This document shows, one piece after another, positions 34,039 to 42,422 of a DNA stretch of 64,000 bases (position 1 is the first letter of the stretch; every line of letters starts with the position of its first letter). The position numbers and the translations under genes were made by a program. Source of the DNA: Halorubrum yunnanense (GTDB lineage Archaea > Halobacteriota > Halobacteria > Halobacteriales > Haloferacaceae); the NCBI RefSeq assembly GCF_026586675.1, contig NZ_JAODIX010000030.1, forward strand, positions 109,872 through 173,871. Direction: 5' to 3'. The notes below the pieces were generated by a model. The model saw only the letters and a list, made by a program, of their open reading frames with translations. It was not told the origin of the DNA and did not search any database.

Positions 34039-34772
34039 TGCGCGCCGACGTCGACGCCGACGCGGAGGTCGCTCCCGACGCCGAGACGGATAGCGCCCCG
34101 GACGCGACCGACGAGTCGGTCGGGCGCGCGCTTGACGCCTTCCGCGCCGGCGACCCGGTCTGCGTCCACGACTTCGCCGACCGCGAGGGCGAGACGGACA
34201 TCGTCTACCCGGCCGGCGCGGTCGACGAGGGCGCCGTCGCGCACATGCGCAACGACGCCGGCGGGCTGATCTGCGTCGCGGTCGGGGACCCGGTCGCGGA
34301 CGCGTTCGGGCTCCCGTTCCTCGCGGACGCGCTCGACCACCCCGCGGTCGACGACGACCCCGACTACGACGACCGCTCCTCGTTCTCGCTGCCGGTGAAC
34401 CACCGCGAGACGTTCACCGGGATCACGGACGAGGACCGCGCGCGGACCATCGTCGAGCTGGCGGGCGCGGCCGCCGCCGTCGACGCCGACCCCGGGGGGT
34501 ACAGCCCCGAGGACTTCGCGACGGAGTTCCGCGCGCCCGGCCACGTCCACGTGCTCCGAGGCGACCGCGACGGGCTCGGCGGCCGGACCGGCCACACGGA
34601 GCTCGGGCTCGCGATGGCCGGGGCGGTCGGCGCCGCCCCCGCCGCCGTGGTCTGCGAGATGCTCGACGACGAGACGGGCGCCGCGCTGGCGCCCGCGGAC
34701 GCCGAGGCGTACGCGACCCGCCGCGATATCCCGTACGTCGAGGGCGCGGCGCTCGTTGAAGCATTTAAATAA
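34038..34772 (+). CDS. ribB: 3,4-dihydroxy-2-butanone-4-phosphate synthase
   Basis: Converts ribulose 5-phosphate to the four-carbon riboflavin precursor. The 244-residue protein has an acidic N-terminal extension of about 30 residues, then the RibB fold. ADREGETDIVYPA carries the metal-binding acidic loop, and NDAGGLICVAV, the ending of the NHRETFTGITDEDRA segment, and GRTGHTELGLAMA supply substrate and metal ligands. Length is normal for archaea. It overlaps rbkR (TGATG). Its TAA stop (34770-34772) is inside the ATTTAAATAA box that opens a dispersed repeat. Confidence 0.95.
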   Translation: MRADVDADAEVAPDAETDSAPDATDESVGRALDAFRAGDPVCVHDFADREGETDIVYPAGAVDEGAVAHMRNDAGGLICVAVGDPVADAFGLPFLADALDHPAVDDDPDYDDRSSFSLPVNHRETFTGITDEDRARTIVELAGAAAAVDADPGGYSPEDFATEFRAPGHVHVLRGDRDGLGGRTGHTELGLAMAGAVGAAPAAVVCEMLDDETGAALAPADAEAYATRRDIPYVEGAALVEAFK

Positions 34773-35171
34773 GCGACCGCTGTGCAGTCGGCGCGAGCCT
34801 CCGAGCGCCCTGATAAGGGCGCGAGGAGCGCGTGGGAGGTCGTCGGGCGAAGCCCGACTGCCAGAGGGACCTCCGGTCCCTCGCTGGAGTCGGTCGCCCG
34901 GAGCGACGCGGAGGGCGACCGACAGGACGAGAGCGAAGCTCTCGCTTGCAGCCGGCGGCTTCACCGCCGGCGACGAGGCTGGGGAGGCGTGAGGCTGCGG
35001 TGCGGTCGCGGTCGGGTGGGACTCAAAGGGGCAGCCGGGAGGGCGGCGCAGGCGACGTAAGCACCACAAGGAGGGAGCGGAGCGACTGACTGAGGAGCGC
35101 AGCGAGCGTGCGCCGCCCTCCCGGCTGGGGCTTTGGAGGCGTTCACCGGCGATCCGACAGCAACTATTTAT
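34763..35171 (+). repeat. Dispersed structured repeat, copy 3 (longest)
   Basis: Noncoding element in the sense of ribB, whose stop codon lies in its first bases. It consists of perfect hairpins in a row: GCGCCC/GGGCGC (34805-34822), GTCGGGC/GCCCGAC (34842-34858), GAGGGACC/GGTCCCTC (34864-34882), GTCGGTCGCCC/GGGCGACCGAC (34889-34899, 34913-34923), CGAGAGC/GCTCTCG (34928-34944) and GCCGGCGG/CCGCCGGC (34951-34971). These are followed by the conserved GACGAGGCTGGGGAGGCGTG and an 18-bp perfect stem AGCCGGGAGGGCGGCGCA (35033-35050) with its complement at 35109-35126. It ends GGGGCTTTGGAGG, TTCACCGGCGATC and CTATTTAT. Overlapping short open frames are not genes. Confidence 0.83.
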
Positions 35172-35234
35172 GACCGGTCGACTCAGATGCCGACAGCACT
35201 CGACTCGCAAGAGTCGCGTTCTCCACATGTCACA

Positions 35235-35242
35235 CTTTTAAG
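35235..35242 (+). promoter_or_regulatory. BoxA of ilvE
   Basis: CTTTTAAG 24-31 bp upstream of the ilvE ATG, giving a leaderless transcript. Confidence 0.55.
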
Positions 35243-35265
35243 CCCGATCACCGCAACTCTCAACT

Positions 35266-36195
35266 ATGGGATTCGACGAGATGGACGTCGACACGATCTG
35301 GAAGAACGGTGAGTTCCTCGACTGGGAGGACGCGACGACTCACGTTCTGACCCACGCGCTCCACTACGGGAGCGGCGTGTTCGAGGGCGTCCGCTGTTAC
35401 GACACGGAGCGGGGCCCGGCGGTGTTCCGGTGGGACGAACACCTCGACCGGCTGTTCGACTCCGCGAAGATGTACGACATGGATATCGAGCACTCCCGCG
35501 AGGAGATCACCGAGGCCACCCTCGAGCTCCTCGACCGACAGGACCTCGACTCCGCGTACATCCGCCCGATCGCCTACTACGGGTACGACTCGCTCGGCGT
35601 CTCGCCGAAGGACTGCCCGACCGACCTCGTGCTCGCGGCGTGGCCGTGGGGCGCGTACCTCGGCGACGAGGCCCTGGAGGAGGGCGTCGACGTCATGGTC
35701 TCCTCGTGGCGGAAACACGCCTCCTCGCAGGTCCCGACCAACGTGAAGACCACCGGCCTCTACGTCAACTCCATGCTCGCGGGCGAGGAGGCCCGGCGGA
35801 ACGGCTACGTCGAGGCCATCGTCCTCAACAAGGAGGGGAACGTCGCCGAGGGCCCCGGCGAGAACATCTTCATGGTGAACGACGGCGAGATATACACCAC
35901 CGGGCCCGCCCAGTCGATCCTCGAGGGAATCACCCGCGACACCGTCATCGCGCTCGCCGAGGAGCGCGGCTACGAGGTCCACGACGAGGCCGTCATCTCC
36001 CGCGGCCAGCTGTACACGGCCGACGAGCTGTTCTTCACCGGCTCCGCGGCCGAGGTGACCCCGATCCGCTCCGTCGACGACACCGAGATCGGATCGGGCA
36101 GCCGCGGACCGGTCACCGAGGAGCTGCAGACCGCCTTCTTCGACCTCGTCGAGCGGCGGACGGACGACCACGACGAGTGGTTCGCGTATTTATAA
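35266..36195 (+). CDS. ilvE: Branched-chain amino-acid aminotransferase
   Basis: Last step of valine, leucine and isoleucine synthesis (transfer of an amino group from glutamate), using PLP. The 309-residue fold-type IV protein shows HALHYGSGVFEGVRCYDTERG, RLFDSAKMY, SAYIRPIAYYGYDSLG, the PLP-Lys region NVKTTGLYVNSMLA, and EGPGENIFMVNDGEIYT. Length is normal. The start ATG at 35266 sits at leaderless distance from a BoxA. Its TAA stop lies in a TATTTATAAGCG box like those that bound the dispersed repeats. Confidence 0.94.
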   Translation: MGFDEMDVDTIWKNGEFLDWEDATTHVLTHALHYGSGVFEGVRCYDTERGPAVFRWDEHLDRLFDSAKMYDMDIEHSREEITEATLELLDRQDLDSAYIRPIAYYGYDSLGVSPKDCPTDLVLAAWPWGAYLGDEALEEGVDVMVSSWRKHASSQVPTNVKTTGLYVNSMLAGEEARRNGYVEAIVLNKEGNVAEGPGENIFMVNDGEIYTTGPAQSILEGITRDTVIALAEERGYEVHDEAVISRGQLYTADELFFTGSAAEVTPIRSVDDTEIGSGSRGPVTEELQTAFFDLVERRTDDHDEWFAYL

Positions 36196-36217
36196 GCGGC
36201 GACGCCGTCGCCGCCGG

Positions 36218-36922
36218 TCAGTCGTTCCCGGGGTCCGCGGCGGACCGGTCCGTCTCCCCGGGCGTGCCGTCGGTTCTGACGCCGCCGACGCCGCCGGGGG
36301 TGTCGGTGTCGCCGTCCGGCGGGCGCTCCTCTTGAACGGGGACCTGGTGAGCCGACTCGGCGAAGCCGGCCGAGAGCACGCGAGTCATCCCCTCCTCAAC
36401 GGTCTCGCCGGTCTCCTCGATGCGCTCCGGCTCGACCTCGATGACGAATCCGGTAGTGATGTTCGGCGCCGTCGGCATGAATAAGACGATCTTCCCGTCG
36501 CGGGTCTTCTTTCCGGTCCGGAACGCCGTCATGCGGATCCCCTGCCACGTCTCGATGTACACCGGGCTCTGGAGCTCGTCGGTCCCGGAGACGGCCGTCT
36601 CGATCGCGAGCTTGGAGGCGTTGTACACCACGCGCAGCGCGGGGATCCGGTTGATGGCGCCGTCGACGGCGGACTCGGCCAGTCGGCCGAACGTCGTCCG
36701 CATGAGGTAGCCGACCGCGAGGACGACGGTCGCGAACACCGCGAGCGCGATGATCACGCGGGAGATCGGCTCGAGCGGCCCCGGGATGATCGCCGGCTGG
36801 AGCCCCTCGATGAGGGGGATAGAGGCGATGTACCGGTAGATCCACTGGAGGACTAAGAGGAGGACTAAGAGGGGCGCCAACACGATGAGCCCGCTGGCGA
36901 AGTCGCGTTTCCACGTGGACAT
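36218..36922 (-). CDS. DUF502 family membrane protein
   Basis: A 234-residue membrane protein with two N-terminal helices (about 9-33 and 54-75), then a soluble domain with NRIPALRVVYNASKLAIETAV, YIETWQGIRMTAFRTG and MPTAPNITTGFVIEVEPE, the standard DUF502 pattern. The last 45 residues are a low-complexity Gly/Asp/Thr tail. DUF502 proteins are widespread and uncharacterised. It converges on ilvE with a 22-bp gap. Confidence 0.88.
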   Translation of the reverse strand: MSTWKRDFASGLIVLAPLLVLLLVLQWIYRYIASIPLIEGLQPAIIPGPLEPISRVIIALAVFATVVLAVGYLMRTTFGRLAESAVDGAINRIPALRVVYNASKLAIETAVSGTDELQSPVYIETWQGIRMTAFRTGKKTRDGKIVLFMPTAPNITTGFVIEVEPERIEETGETVEEGMTRVLSAGFAESAHQVPVQEERPPDGDTDTPGGVGGVRTDGTPGETDRSAADPGND

Positions 36923-36990
36923 CTATCGAGTTGGTATGTGGCGGCGACCCTTAAGAGGGCTTCCACGCGCCGCCCCACTCGCGAGGGCGG

Positions 36991-37830
36991 TCACCGGCCC
37001 ACGACCGCCCGCAGCGCGAACGTCAGGTTCTCTCTGCGCTCGCGGACGCGCCGGTAGAAGTACGAGAGCCACTTGTCGCCGTACGGCGCGTACTGGGCCA
37101 CGTCGACGCCTTGCGCGGCGAGGTCGCGCTGCGCGTCCCCCCGGACGCCCATCAGCATCTGGACCTCGTAGTCGGTGCCGTGGTCGGCGGCCAGCCGGTT
37201 CGCCAGCGAGATCATCGCCGGGTCGTGGCTGCCGACGGCGACTCCCCGGTCTCTGCGCTCGAAGAGGAAGCGGAGGTTCTCGCGGTACGCCTCGTCGACG
37301 CGGTCCGCGTCCGCGTACGCGATCGACGCCGGCTCGTCGTACGCGCCCTTCACGAGCCGGATCTTGCCGGGGACGTCGACGAGGCGGTCAAGATCCTCGC
37401 GGGTGCGCCTGAGGTTCGCCTGCACGCACTGCCCGACGCTCCACGGGTAGTCGGCGGCGATCGACTCGAAGGCGTCGAGGGCGTCGTCGGTGGTGTCGGC
37501 GTCCTCCATGTCGCACCAGACGAAGGCGTCGAGCTCGTGGGCGCGGTCGACGATCTCGCGGTAGTACTCCTCGAACAGCTCGGTGGAGACGTCGAGCCCG
37601 ATCTGCGAGGGCTTCACCGAGACGCAGGCGTCGAGGCCGCTGCCGGCGATGTCGTCCAACAGCGCGAGGTACGCGTCGACGTCGGCGCGGGCGTCCGTCG
37701 GGCGGTCGTAGTGCTCGCCGAGCAGGTTGACGATGACGGCGACGCCGTCCTCGTTGCACGCTCGGACGTGGTCGAGGGCCTCCGGGACGCTCTCGCCGGC
37801 GACGAACCGCCGGGCGATCGGGGGGATCAT
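36991..37830 (-). CDS. Proline dehydrogenase
   Basis: FAD enzyme oxidising proline to pyrroline-5-carboxylate, the first step of proline catabolism. The 279-residue TIM-barrel protein contains [60 protein letters not shown], and the C-terminal [23 protein letters not shown]. This is the short monofunctional type, not the bifunctional PutA. The start ATG at 37828-37830 gives the expected length. It is divergent from carS by 140 bp. Confidence 0.93.
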   Translation of the reverse strand: MIPPIARRFVAGESVPEALDHVRACNEDGVAVIVNLLGEHYDRPTDARADVDAYLALLDDIAGSGLDACVSVKPSQIGLDVSTELFEEYYREIVDRAHELDAFVWCDMEDADTTDDALDAFESIAADYPWSVGQCVQANLRRTREDLDRLVDVPGKIRLVKGAYDEPASIAYADADRVDEAYRENLRFLFERRDRGVAVGSHDPAMISLANRLAADHGTDYEVQMLMGVRGDAQRDLAAQGVDVAQYAPYGDKWLSYFYRRVRERRENLTFALRAVVGR

Positions 37831-37970
37831 ACCCGATATGGGGGTGGCGGCGACTTGACTGTTGTCGAGCCGAGGGGTCGCGCGGATCGCCGGCGAGACC
37901 GACCCGCAACGCGGAGCCGCCCCGCGAGAGGGATCGTGGTTTATATACCCCCGACGGGAGTGGAGCGCGT

Positions 37971-38513
37971 ATGATCGGTTCGCTCGTCGCGACCGCGTTC
38001 TGGGCGATGGTACCCGCGTACGTGCCCAACAACGCCGCGGTGCTCGCCGGCGGCGGCCGCCCCATCGACGGCGGCCGGGAGTGGCGCGGGGCGCGCCTGC
38101 TCGGCGACGGGAAGACGTGGCGCGGCACGGCGGTCGGCACCCTCACTGGCGTCGTCCTCGCGCTCGCGCTCAACCGTCTCAACGAGCCCGCCAGCGCCGC
38201 CCTCGGCGTCGACCTCCCGACGTTCGCGCTCCCCGCGGCGGTCGCGCTCGCGTTCGGCGCGATGTGCGGCGACATCGGCGCCTCCTTCCTCAAGCGGCGC
38301 TCCGGCCGCGAGCGCGGCGCGGCGTTCCCCGGGCTCGATCAGCTCGACTTCGTCGTCGTCGCGCTGTTGGCCGTCTTCGTCGTCGACACCAACTGGGCGC
38401 TGGCGACGTTCACGCCCGCCGTCCTCGGGGTCGTCCTCGTGATGACCCCCGTCCTCCACGTGGTCACGAACGTCGGCGCCTACGCCCTCGGGCTGAAGAA
38501 CGAGCCGTGGTGA
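37971..38513 (+). CDS. carS: CDP-archaeol synthase
   Basis: Activates the archaeal lipid precursor digeranylgeranylglyceryl phosphate with CTP, before head-group attachment. The 180-residue integral membrane protein (about five helices) carries the CarS/DUF46 motifs [55 protein letters not shown] and a C-terminal [18 protein letters not shown]. The same pathway's first lipid step (GGGP synthase) is encoded at 43463-44170. A TTTATATA box about 30 bp upstream of the ATG fits a leaderless promoter. Confidence 0.94.
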   Translation: MIGSLVATAFWAMVPAYVPNNAAVLAGGGRPIDGGREWRGARLLGDGKTWRGTAVGTLTGVVLALALNRLNEPASAALGVDLPTFALPAAVALAFGAMCGDIGASFLKRRSGRERGAAFPGLDQLDFVVVALLAVFVVDTNWALATFTPAVLGVVLVMTPVLHVVTNVGAYALGLKNEPW

Positions 38514-38670
38514 GCGCCGGGAGAACGGTCCCGTCGCCCGCGGGAATTCGCGTGTGAGAGCAGTTTACAAGCACCGCGCCGCCGGCGGGGAAAACGTCTA
38601 TTCGAACATGTTCACGGGTATTTCCGATCGTTCGTGGGAGAGACATCTGTTCGACGAGAATCGTGAGAAG

Positions 38671-38680
38671 ATATATATAC
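38671..38680 (+). promoter_or_regulatory. BoxA of the zinc-finger microprotein gene
   Basis: ATATATATAC 24-33 bp upstream of the ATG at 38704, within an unusually AT-rich stretch. A perfect palindrome GAACATGTTC (38604-38613) lies about 60 bp further upstream. Confidence 0.6.
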
Positions 38681-38703
38681 CCGTGTGTCATTAATTGGCA
38701 TGC

Positions 38704-38886
38704 ATGTCCAGTAGTGCACCCAGCTCGGACGACGACGTGCTCGACGAGTTCCTGTCCGATCGCGGCCACGAGACGGAGATCGTACGCTGGGAGCGATCCT
38801 ATAACAAGCTCCAGTGTCCGGAGTGCGGTGCACTCCACCCTGAGGGAACGGCGCGGTGCGACGTCTGCGACTGGCGCCCGACCTGA
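38704..38886 (+). CDS. Zinc-finger microprotein (HVO_0416-like)
   Basis: A 60-residue protein starting MSSSAPSSDDDVLDEFLSD. After an acidic helix, WERSYNKLQCPECGALH and CDVCDWRP supply two CxxC pairs (CPEC, CDVC) for one zinc ribbon. From memory it matches a haloarchaeal family named after HVO_0416. The start is fixed by leaderless distance from the BoxA; an in-frame TTG 9 bp upstream is less likely. It is followed closely by a second zinc-finger microprotein. Confidence 0.72.
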   Translation: MSSSAPSSDDDVLDEFLSDRGHETEIVRWERSYNKLQCPECGALHPEGTARCDVCDWRPT

Positions 38887-38974
38887 CGCCGACGGCGGCG
38901 CACGGGCGACGAGCGGTTTTCTTTCGATGATGTTTGGCGGCAGCATTATGTAGTATCAATCGATAGTGACGATT

Positions 38975-39133
38975 ATGCCGACCTGCCAGAACTGCGGTTC
39001 GTTCGTCACGACGGATTACGTTCGGGTGTTCACCCCGAACGAGGTCGATCGTCCCCGGGTCTGCCCCGCCTGCGAGGACCTCGTCCGCGACGGCGCCGAC
39101 GTCCGGGAAGCGCGCGCGACGCGGAGTAACTGA
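38975..39133 (+). CDS. Zinc-finger microprotein (DUF7563-like)
   Basis: A 52-residue protein MPTCQNCGSFVTTDYVRVF through NEVDRPRVCPACEDLVRDG, ending ATRSN. The CQNC and CPAC pairs form one zinc site. Proteins starting MPxCxNCG followed by VTxDYVRVF are a recurrent haloarchaeal family (labelled DUF7563 in my memory). It lies 88 bp after the previous zinc-finger gene and 85 bp before the helicase gene. Function is unknown. Confidence 0.75.
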   Translation: MPTCQNCGSFVTTDYVRVFTPNEVDRPRVCPACEDLVRDGADVREARATRSN

Positions 39134-39188
39134 CGTATCAGTCCGTGAGATCGGAGGATTCCTTCCGGAGCGACCCCGAGCCACGGCG

Positions 39189-39194
39189 TTTAAG
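39189..39194 (+). promoter_or_regulatory. BoxA of the UvrD-family helicase
   Basis: TTTAAG 25-30 bp upstream of the ATG at 39219. Confidence 0.5.
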
Positions 39195-39218
39195 GAGAAC
39201 CGGGGTCAGAAGTAGACA

Positions 39219-41063
39219 ATGACCGATCCCACGGTGACGCGACTGTTCGGCGGTCCGGGCAGCGGGAAGACCACGGCGCTCCTGGATCGCGTCGAGGGGA
39301 TCCTCGAGGACGGCGACGCCGAGGTGCGCGACGTGCTCGTCGTCTCGTACACGCGCGCGGCCGCCGCCGAGATCCGCGAGCGGCTCGCGGAGCGACTCGA
39401 CGTCTCCCCCCGCAGCCTCCAAGGGAACGTCAGCACCATGCACGCGAAAGCGTACGAGCTGCTCGACCTCTCCCGCGGCGACGTCGTGGGCGAGGACGAC
39501 AAGGAGGCGTTCTGCGAGGAGTACGGCATCGAGTTCGAGGACCAGCACGGCGGCGCCGGCCGCCGGACCGCCCGGTCGACGACGATCGGGAACAAGATCA
39601 TCGCCACCTCCCAGTGGCTCCAGCGCACCGAGCGCGACGTCGCCGACTGGTACGACGTCCCCTTCCAGTGGAACGTCGAGGAGGTCCGGCTCCCGCCCGA
39701 GGAGGACCCCAACGCCCAGGAGGGGAACAAGTACACCCCCACGTGGCCCTCCGACGACGAGCGGATCGACATCCCCGAGACGATCCGCGCGTGGCGCGGC
39801 TACAAGGGCGACAACGAGCTCATCGGCTTCGCGGACATGCTCGAGCGAGTCGCGCAGCGCTCGCTCGTGCCCAGTGTCGACTACCTGATCATCGACGAGT
39901 TCCAGGACATCACGACGCTGCAGTACAACGTCTTCGAGGAGTGGAAACCGCACATGGAGAAGGTGCTCATCGCGGGCGACGACGACCAGGTCGTCTACGC
40001 GTGGCAGGGTGCCGACCCGGACCTCCTGCTGGACACCGAGGTCGACGAGGACGTCGTGCTCCCGAACTCCTACCGGCTCCCCTCGGAGATCCTCAACGTC
40101 GTCAACGCCGAGATCCGCCACATCGACAAGCGCCAGGAGAAGGACCTCCATCCCCGCAAGGAGGGCGGGACCGTCGAGGCGATCCAGTCGCCGTCGATGA
40201 TCGAACTCGTCCGGAACGTCCGGTACACGGTCGACGACGACGAGGGCGACATCATGTGTCTGTTCCGCGCGCGCTACCAGATGTTCGACTTCATCGACGA
40301 GTTCATCGACCACGGCATCCCGTTCACGATGCTGACCGACGGGCGGATGTGGACCGACCGCGTGCAGGACTACGTCAGCGCCATCGAGAAGGCCGAGGCG
40401 GGCGACCCCGTGAACGGGCTCGAGGCCCGGCGGCTCGCCGATATGCTCCAGGACTCGGCGTTCGGGACCCACGAGCGCGACGAGTTCTACGACTTGCTCG
40501 ACGACCGCGAGGAGGCCGCCGACGTCGACGACGTCTCCCTGATCGAGGTGACGGCCGACGAGCTCGACGACCACATCCCCTTCATGCCGGACACCGCGAG
40601 CGCCGACGACATGGTCCGGAAGGTGACGAGCTTCCAGCGGAAGTCGATGGGCGCGTACTTCGACGGCGACTACGAGGGGGCGGACCCGACCCGCGTCCGC
40701 GTCGGCACGATCCACTCCGCGAAGGGCCGCGAGGCCGACCACGTGTTCGTCGCGACCGACCTCACAGAGAAGGTCGTCGAGCAGATGGCGGCCTCCATCG
40801 AAGACCCGGCCGACGTCGACGGGGTCGACGAGTTCACGAAGGCGACGAGCCCCGTCCCCGTCCTCACCGACAACGAGCGCCGCGTCTTCTACGTCGGGAT
40901 GTCCCGTGCCCGCGAGCGGCTCGTCATCATGGAGAGCCTCATCAGTGGGGCGCCGACCCTTCCGATCAGCGTCCTGCTGTTCAACGAGATCCGCGACGAG
41001 CCCGCACAGGAGCTCATTGAGGAAGTCCAGGCCGAGCTGGCGGTCCCCGAACCGGAGCCGTGA
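39219..41063 (+). CDS. UvrD/Rep-family DNA helicase
   Basis: Superfamily 1A ATP-dependent 3'-5' DNA helicase, 614 residues. Motifs are in order: Walker A GGPGSGKTT at 11-19, SYTRAAAAEIRERL (motif Ia), IIDEFQDIT (Walker B with the DEFQD signature), GDDDQVVYAWQGAD (motif III), NSYRLPSEIL (motif IV), VGTIHSAKGREADHVFVA (motif V) and FYVGMSRARERLVI (motif VI). All are intact. It is shorter than bacterial UvrD because the 2B domain is small. Role in repair or replication restart is inferred from the family. It overlaps the downstream M24 gene by 4 bp (GTGA). Confidence 0.93.
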   Translation: MTDPTVTRLFGGPGSGKTTALLDRVEGILEDGDAEVRDVLVVSYTRAAAAEIRERLAERLDVSPRSLQGNVSTMHAKAYELLDLSRGDVVGEDDKEAFCEEYGIEFEDQHGGAGRRTARSTTIGNKIIATSQWLQRTERDVADWYDVPFQWNVEEVRLPPEEDPNAQEGNKYTPTWPSDDERIDIPETIRAWRGYKGDNELIGFADMLERVAQRSLVPSVDYLIIDEFQDITTLQYNVFEEWKPHMEKVLIAGDDDQVVYAWQGADPDLLLDTEVDEDVVLPNSYRLPSEILNVVNAEIRHIDKRQEKDLHPRKEGGTVEAIQSPSMIELVRNVRYTVDDDEGDIMCLFRARYQMFDFIDEFIDHGIPFTMLTDGRMWTDRVQDYVSAIEKAEAGDPVNGLEARRLADMLQDSAFGTHERDEFYDLLDDREEAADVDDVSLIEVTADELDDHIPFMPDTASADDMVRKVTSFQRKSMGAYFDGDYEGADPTRVRVGTIHSAKGREADHVFVATDLTEKVVEQMAASIEDPADVDGVDEFTKATSPVPVLTDNERRVFYVGMSRARERLVIMESLISGAPTLPISVLLFNEIRDEPAQELIEEVQAELAVPEPEP

Positions 41064-42403
41064 GCGACGGGAGCGAGGAGGGTGCGCTCGACGGGAGCGC
41101 CGCCTCCGTGCGCCCCCTCCGGACCGATCTCGCCCCGATCATCGAGACGGTCGAGGCCGCCGACGCCGACGCGCTCGTCGCGGTCGGCGACCGCTTCGAC
41201 GACGACCTGCGGTACCTCACGCGCTTTTCCGGTCCGGACCGGGCGTACGCGCTGGTGGTGGTCCCGGACGGCGACCGCACTGACGAAACCGACGGCGACG
41301 TCGCCACCGGCCGCGCCGTCTGCTGTGCGCCCGCGCCGTTCGCCGAACAGGCCGAGCGGGAGTTCGTCGGGGGCGGGCGGGCTCGGAACGGCGGTGAGGA
41401 TCGGGGCAGCGGCGGCGGCGACCGCAGGTTCCACGACGGCGTCGCTCGCGAGGTCCGAACCGAAAACGTCGGCGACCACGCCGGAGAGCGCGCGGCCGCG
41501 GCGGTCGACGAGTTGGTCGACGAGTCCGACGGCCGCCACGCCCTCCTCGTCCCGCCGTCTATCCCCCACGACGCCGCCGTCTACCTCGAACGCGCCGGCA
41601 ACGAGCTCGCGTCGACGAGCGCGGTGACGACGGCGCGAGCCCGGAAGACCGACGCCGAACTCGACCGTCTCCGCCGCGCGCAGCGCGCGACGGCCGCCGG
41701 GATGGCGCGCGCCGAGACCGTGCTGGCCGGGAGCGAGGTCGGCGAGGGCGAGGAGACGGGAAGCCCGACGCTCCGCTGGGAGGGCGCGCCCCTGACGACC
41801 GAGCGGCTCCGCCGCGAGGTGAACGCTGCCCTCACCGCCCGGGGCGTCCGCGACGCCGGCAACACCGTGATCGGCGCCGGCCCGTCCGCCGCGGACCTCC
41901 ACTTCGTCGGCGACGAGCCGATCCGGCCGGGGGAGACGGTGTTGCTCGACGTCTCGCCTCGCGGTCCGGACGGCTACTACGGCGACATGACCCGGACGTT
42001 CGTCGTCGACGGCGACGGCGGCTGGGGGCGCCGCGCGTACGTCGCGATCGAGGCCGCGCGGGAGGCCGCGCTCGCGGAGGTCGAACCCGGCGTGCCGGCC
42101 AAGACCGTCCACGGCGAGGCGGCCGCCGAGCTGGCGGCCTACGGCTTCGACCCGAACGCCGGCGAGGGGGAGGCGGGGTTCACGCACGGCACCGGCCACG
42201 GCGTGGGCGTGAGCCTCCACGAGTCGCCGTCGCTGACGGGCGCGGGCGAGCTGCGGCCGGGCCACGTCGTGACGATAGAGCCCGGCGTCTACGACCCCGA
42301 TGTCGGCGGCGTCCGACTGGAGGACCTCGTCGCCGTCACCGACGACGGCTACGAGATACTGGCCGAGTACCCGTTCGGGATCGCGCCCGAGAAGCGCGAG
42401 TGA
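41060..42403 (+). CDS. M24-family peptidase-like protein
   Basis: A 447-residue protein translated from a GTG overlapping the helicase stop. The N-terminal domain (about 1-215) has a long Gly/Arg-rich insertion (GGGRARNGGEDRGSGGGD) absent from the other M24 protein in this window. The catalytic domain keeps the metal ligands: two Asp in LLDVSPRGPDGYYGDMTRTF, His in GTGHGVGVSLHE, Glu in TIEPGVYDPD, and Glu in VRLEDLVAV. It is likely an active aminopeptidase or prolidase; substrate is unknown. Translational coupling to a DNA helicase has no obvious functional reason. Confidence 0.87.
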   Translation: MSDGSEEGALDGSAASVRPLRTDLAPIIETVEAADADALVAVGDRFDDDLRYLTRFSGPDRAYALVVVPDGDRTDETDGDVATGRAVCCAPAPFAEQAEREFVGGGRARNGGEDRGSGGGDRRFHDGVAREVRTENVGDHAGERAAAAVDELVDESDGRHALLVPPSIPHDAAVYLERAGNELASTSAVTTARARKTDAELDRLRRAQRATAAGMARAETVLAGSEVGEGEETGSPTLRWEGAPLTTERLRREVNAALTARGVRDAGNTVIGAGPSAADLHFVGDEPIRPGETVLLDVSPRGPDGYYGDMTRTFVVDGDGGWGRRAYVAIEAAREAALAEVEPGVPAKTVHGEAAAELAAYGFDPNAGEGEAGFTHGTGHGVGVSLHESPSLTGAGELRPGHVVTIEPGVYDPDVGGVRLEDLVAVTDDGYEILAEYPFGIAPEKRE

Positions 42404-42422
42404 GGTCGGCTCCGGCCGCCGA

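Noticed and set aside
34756-35146. Several short open frames in repeat copy 3
   Set aside because: They overlap each other in different frames on both strands of a hairpin-rich element; no frame is conserved with copies 1 and 2.
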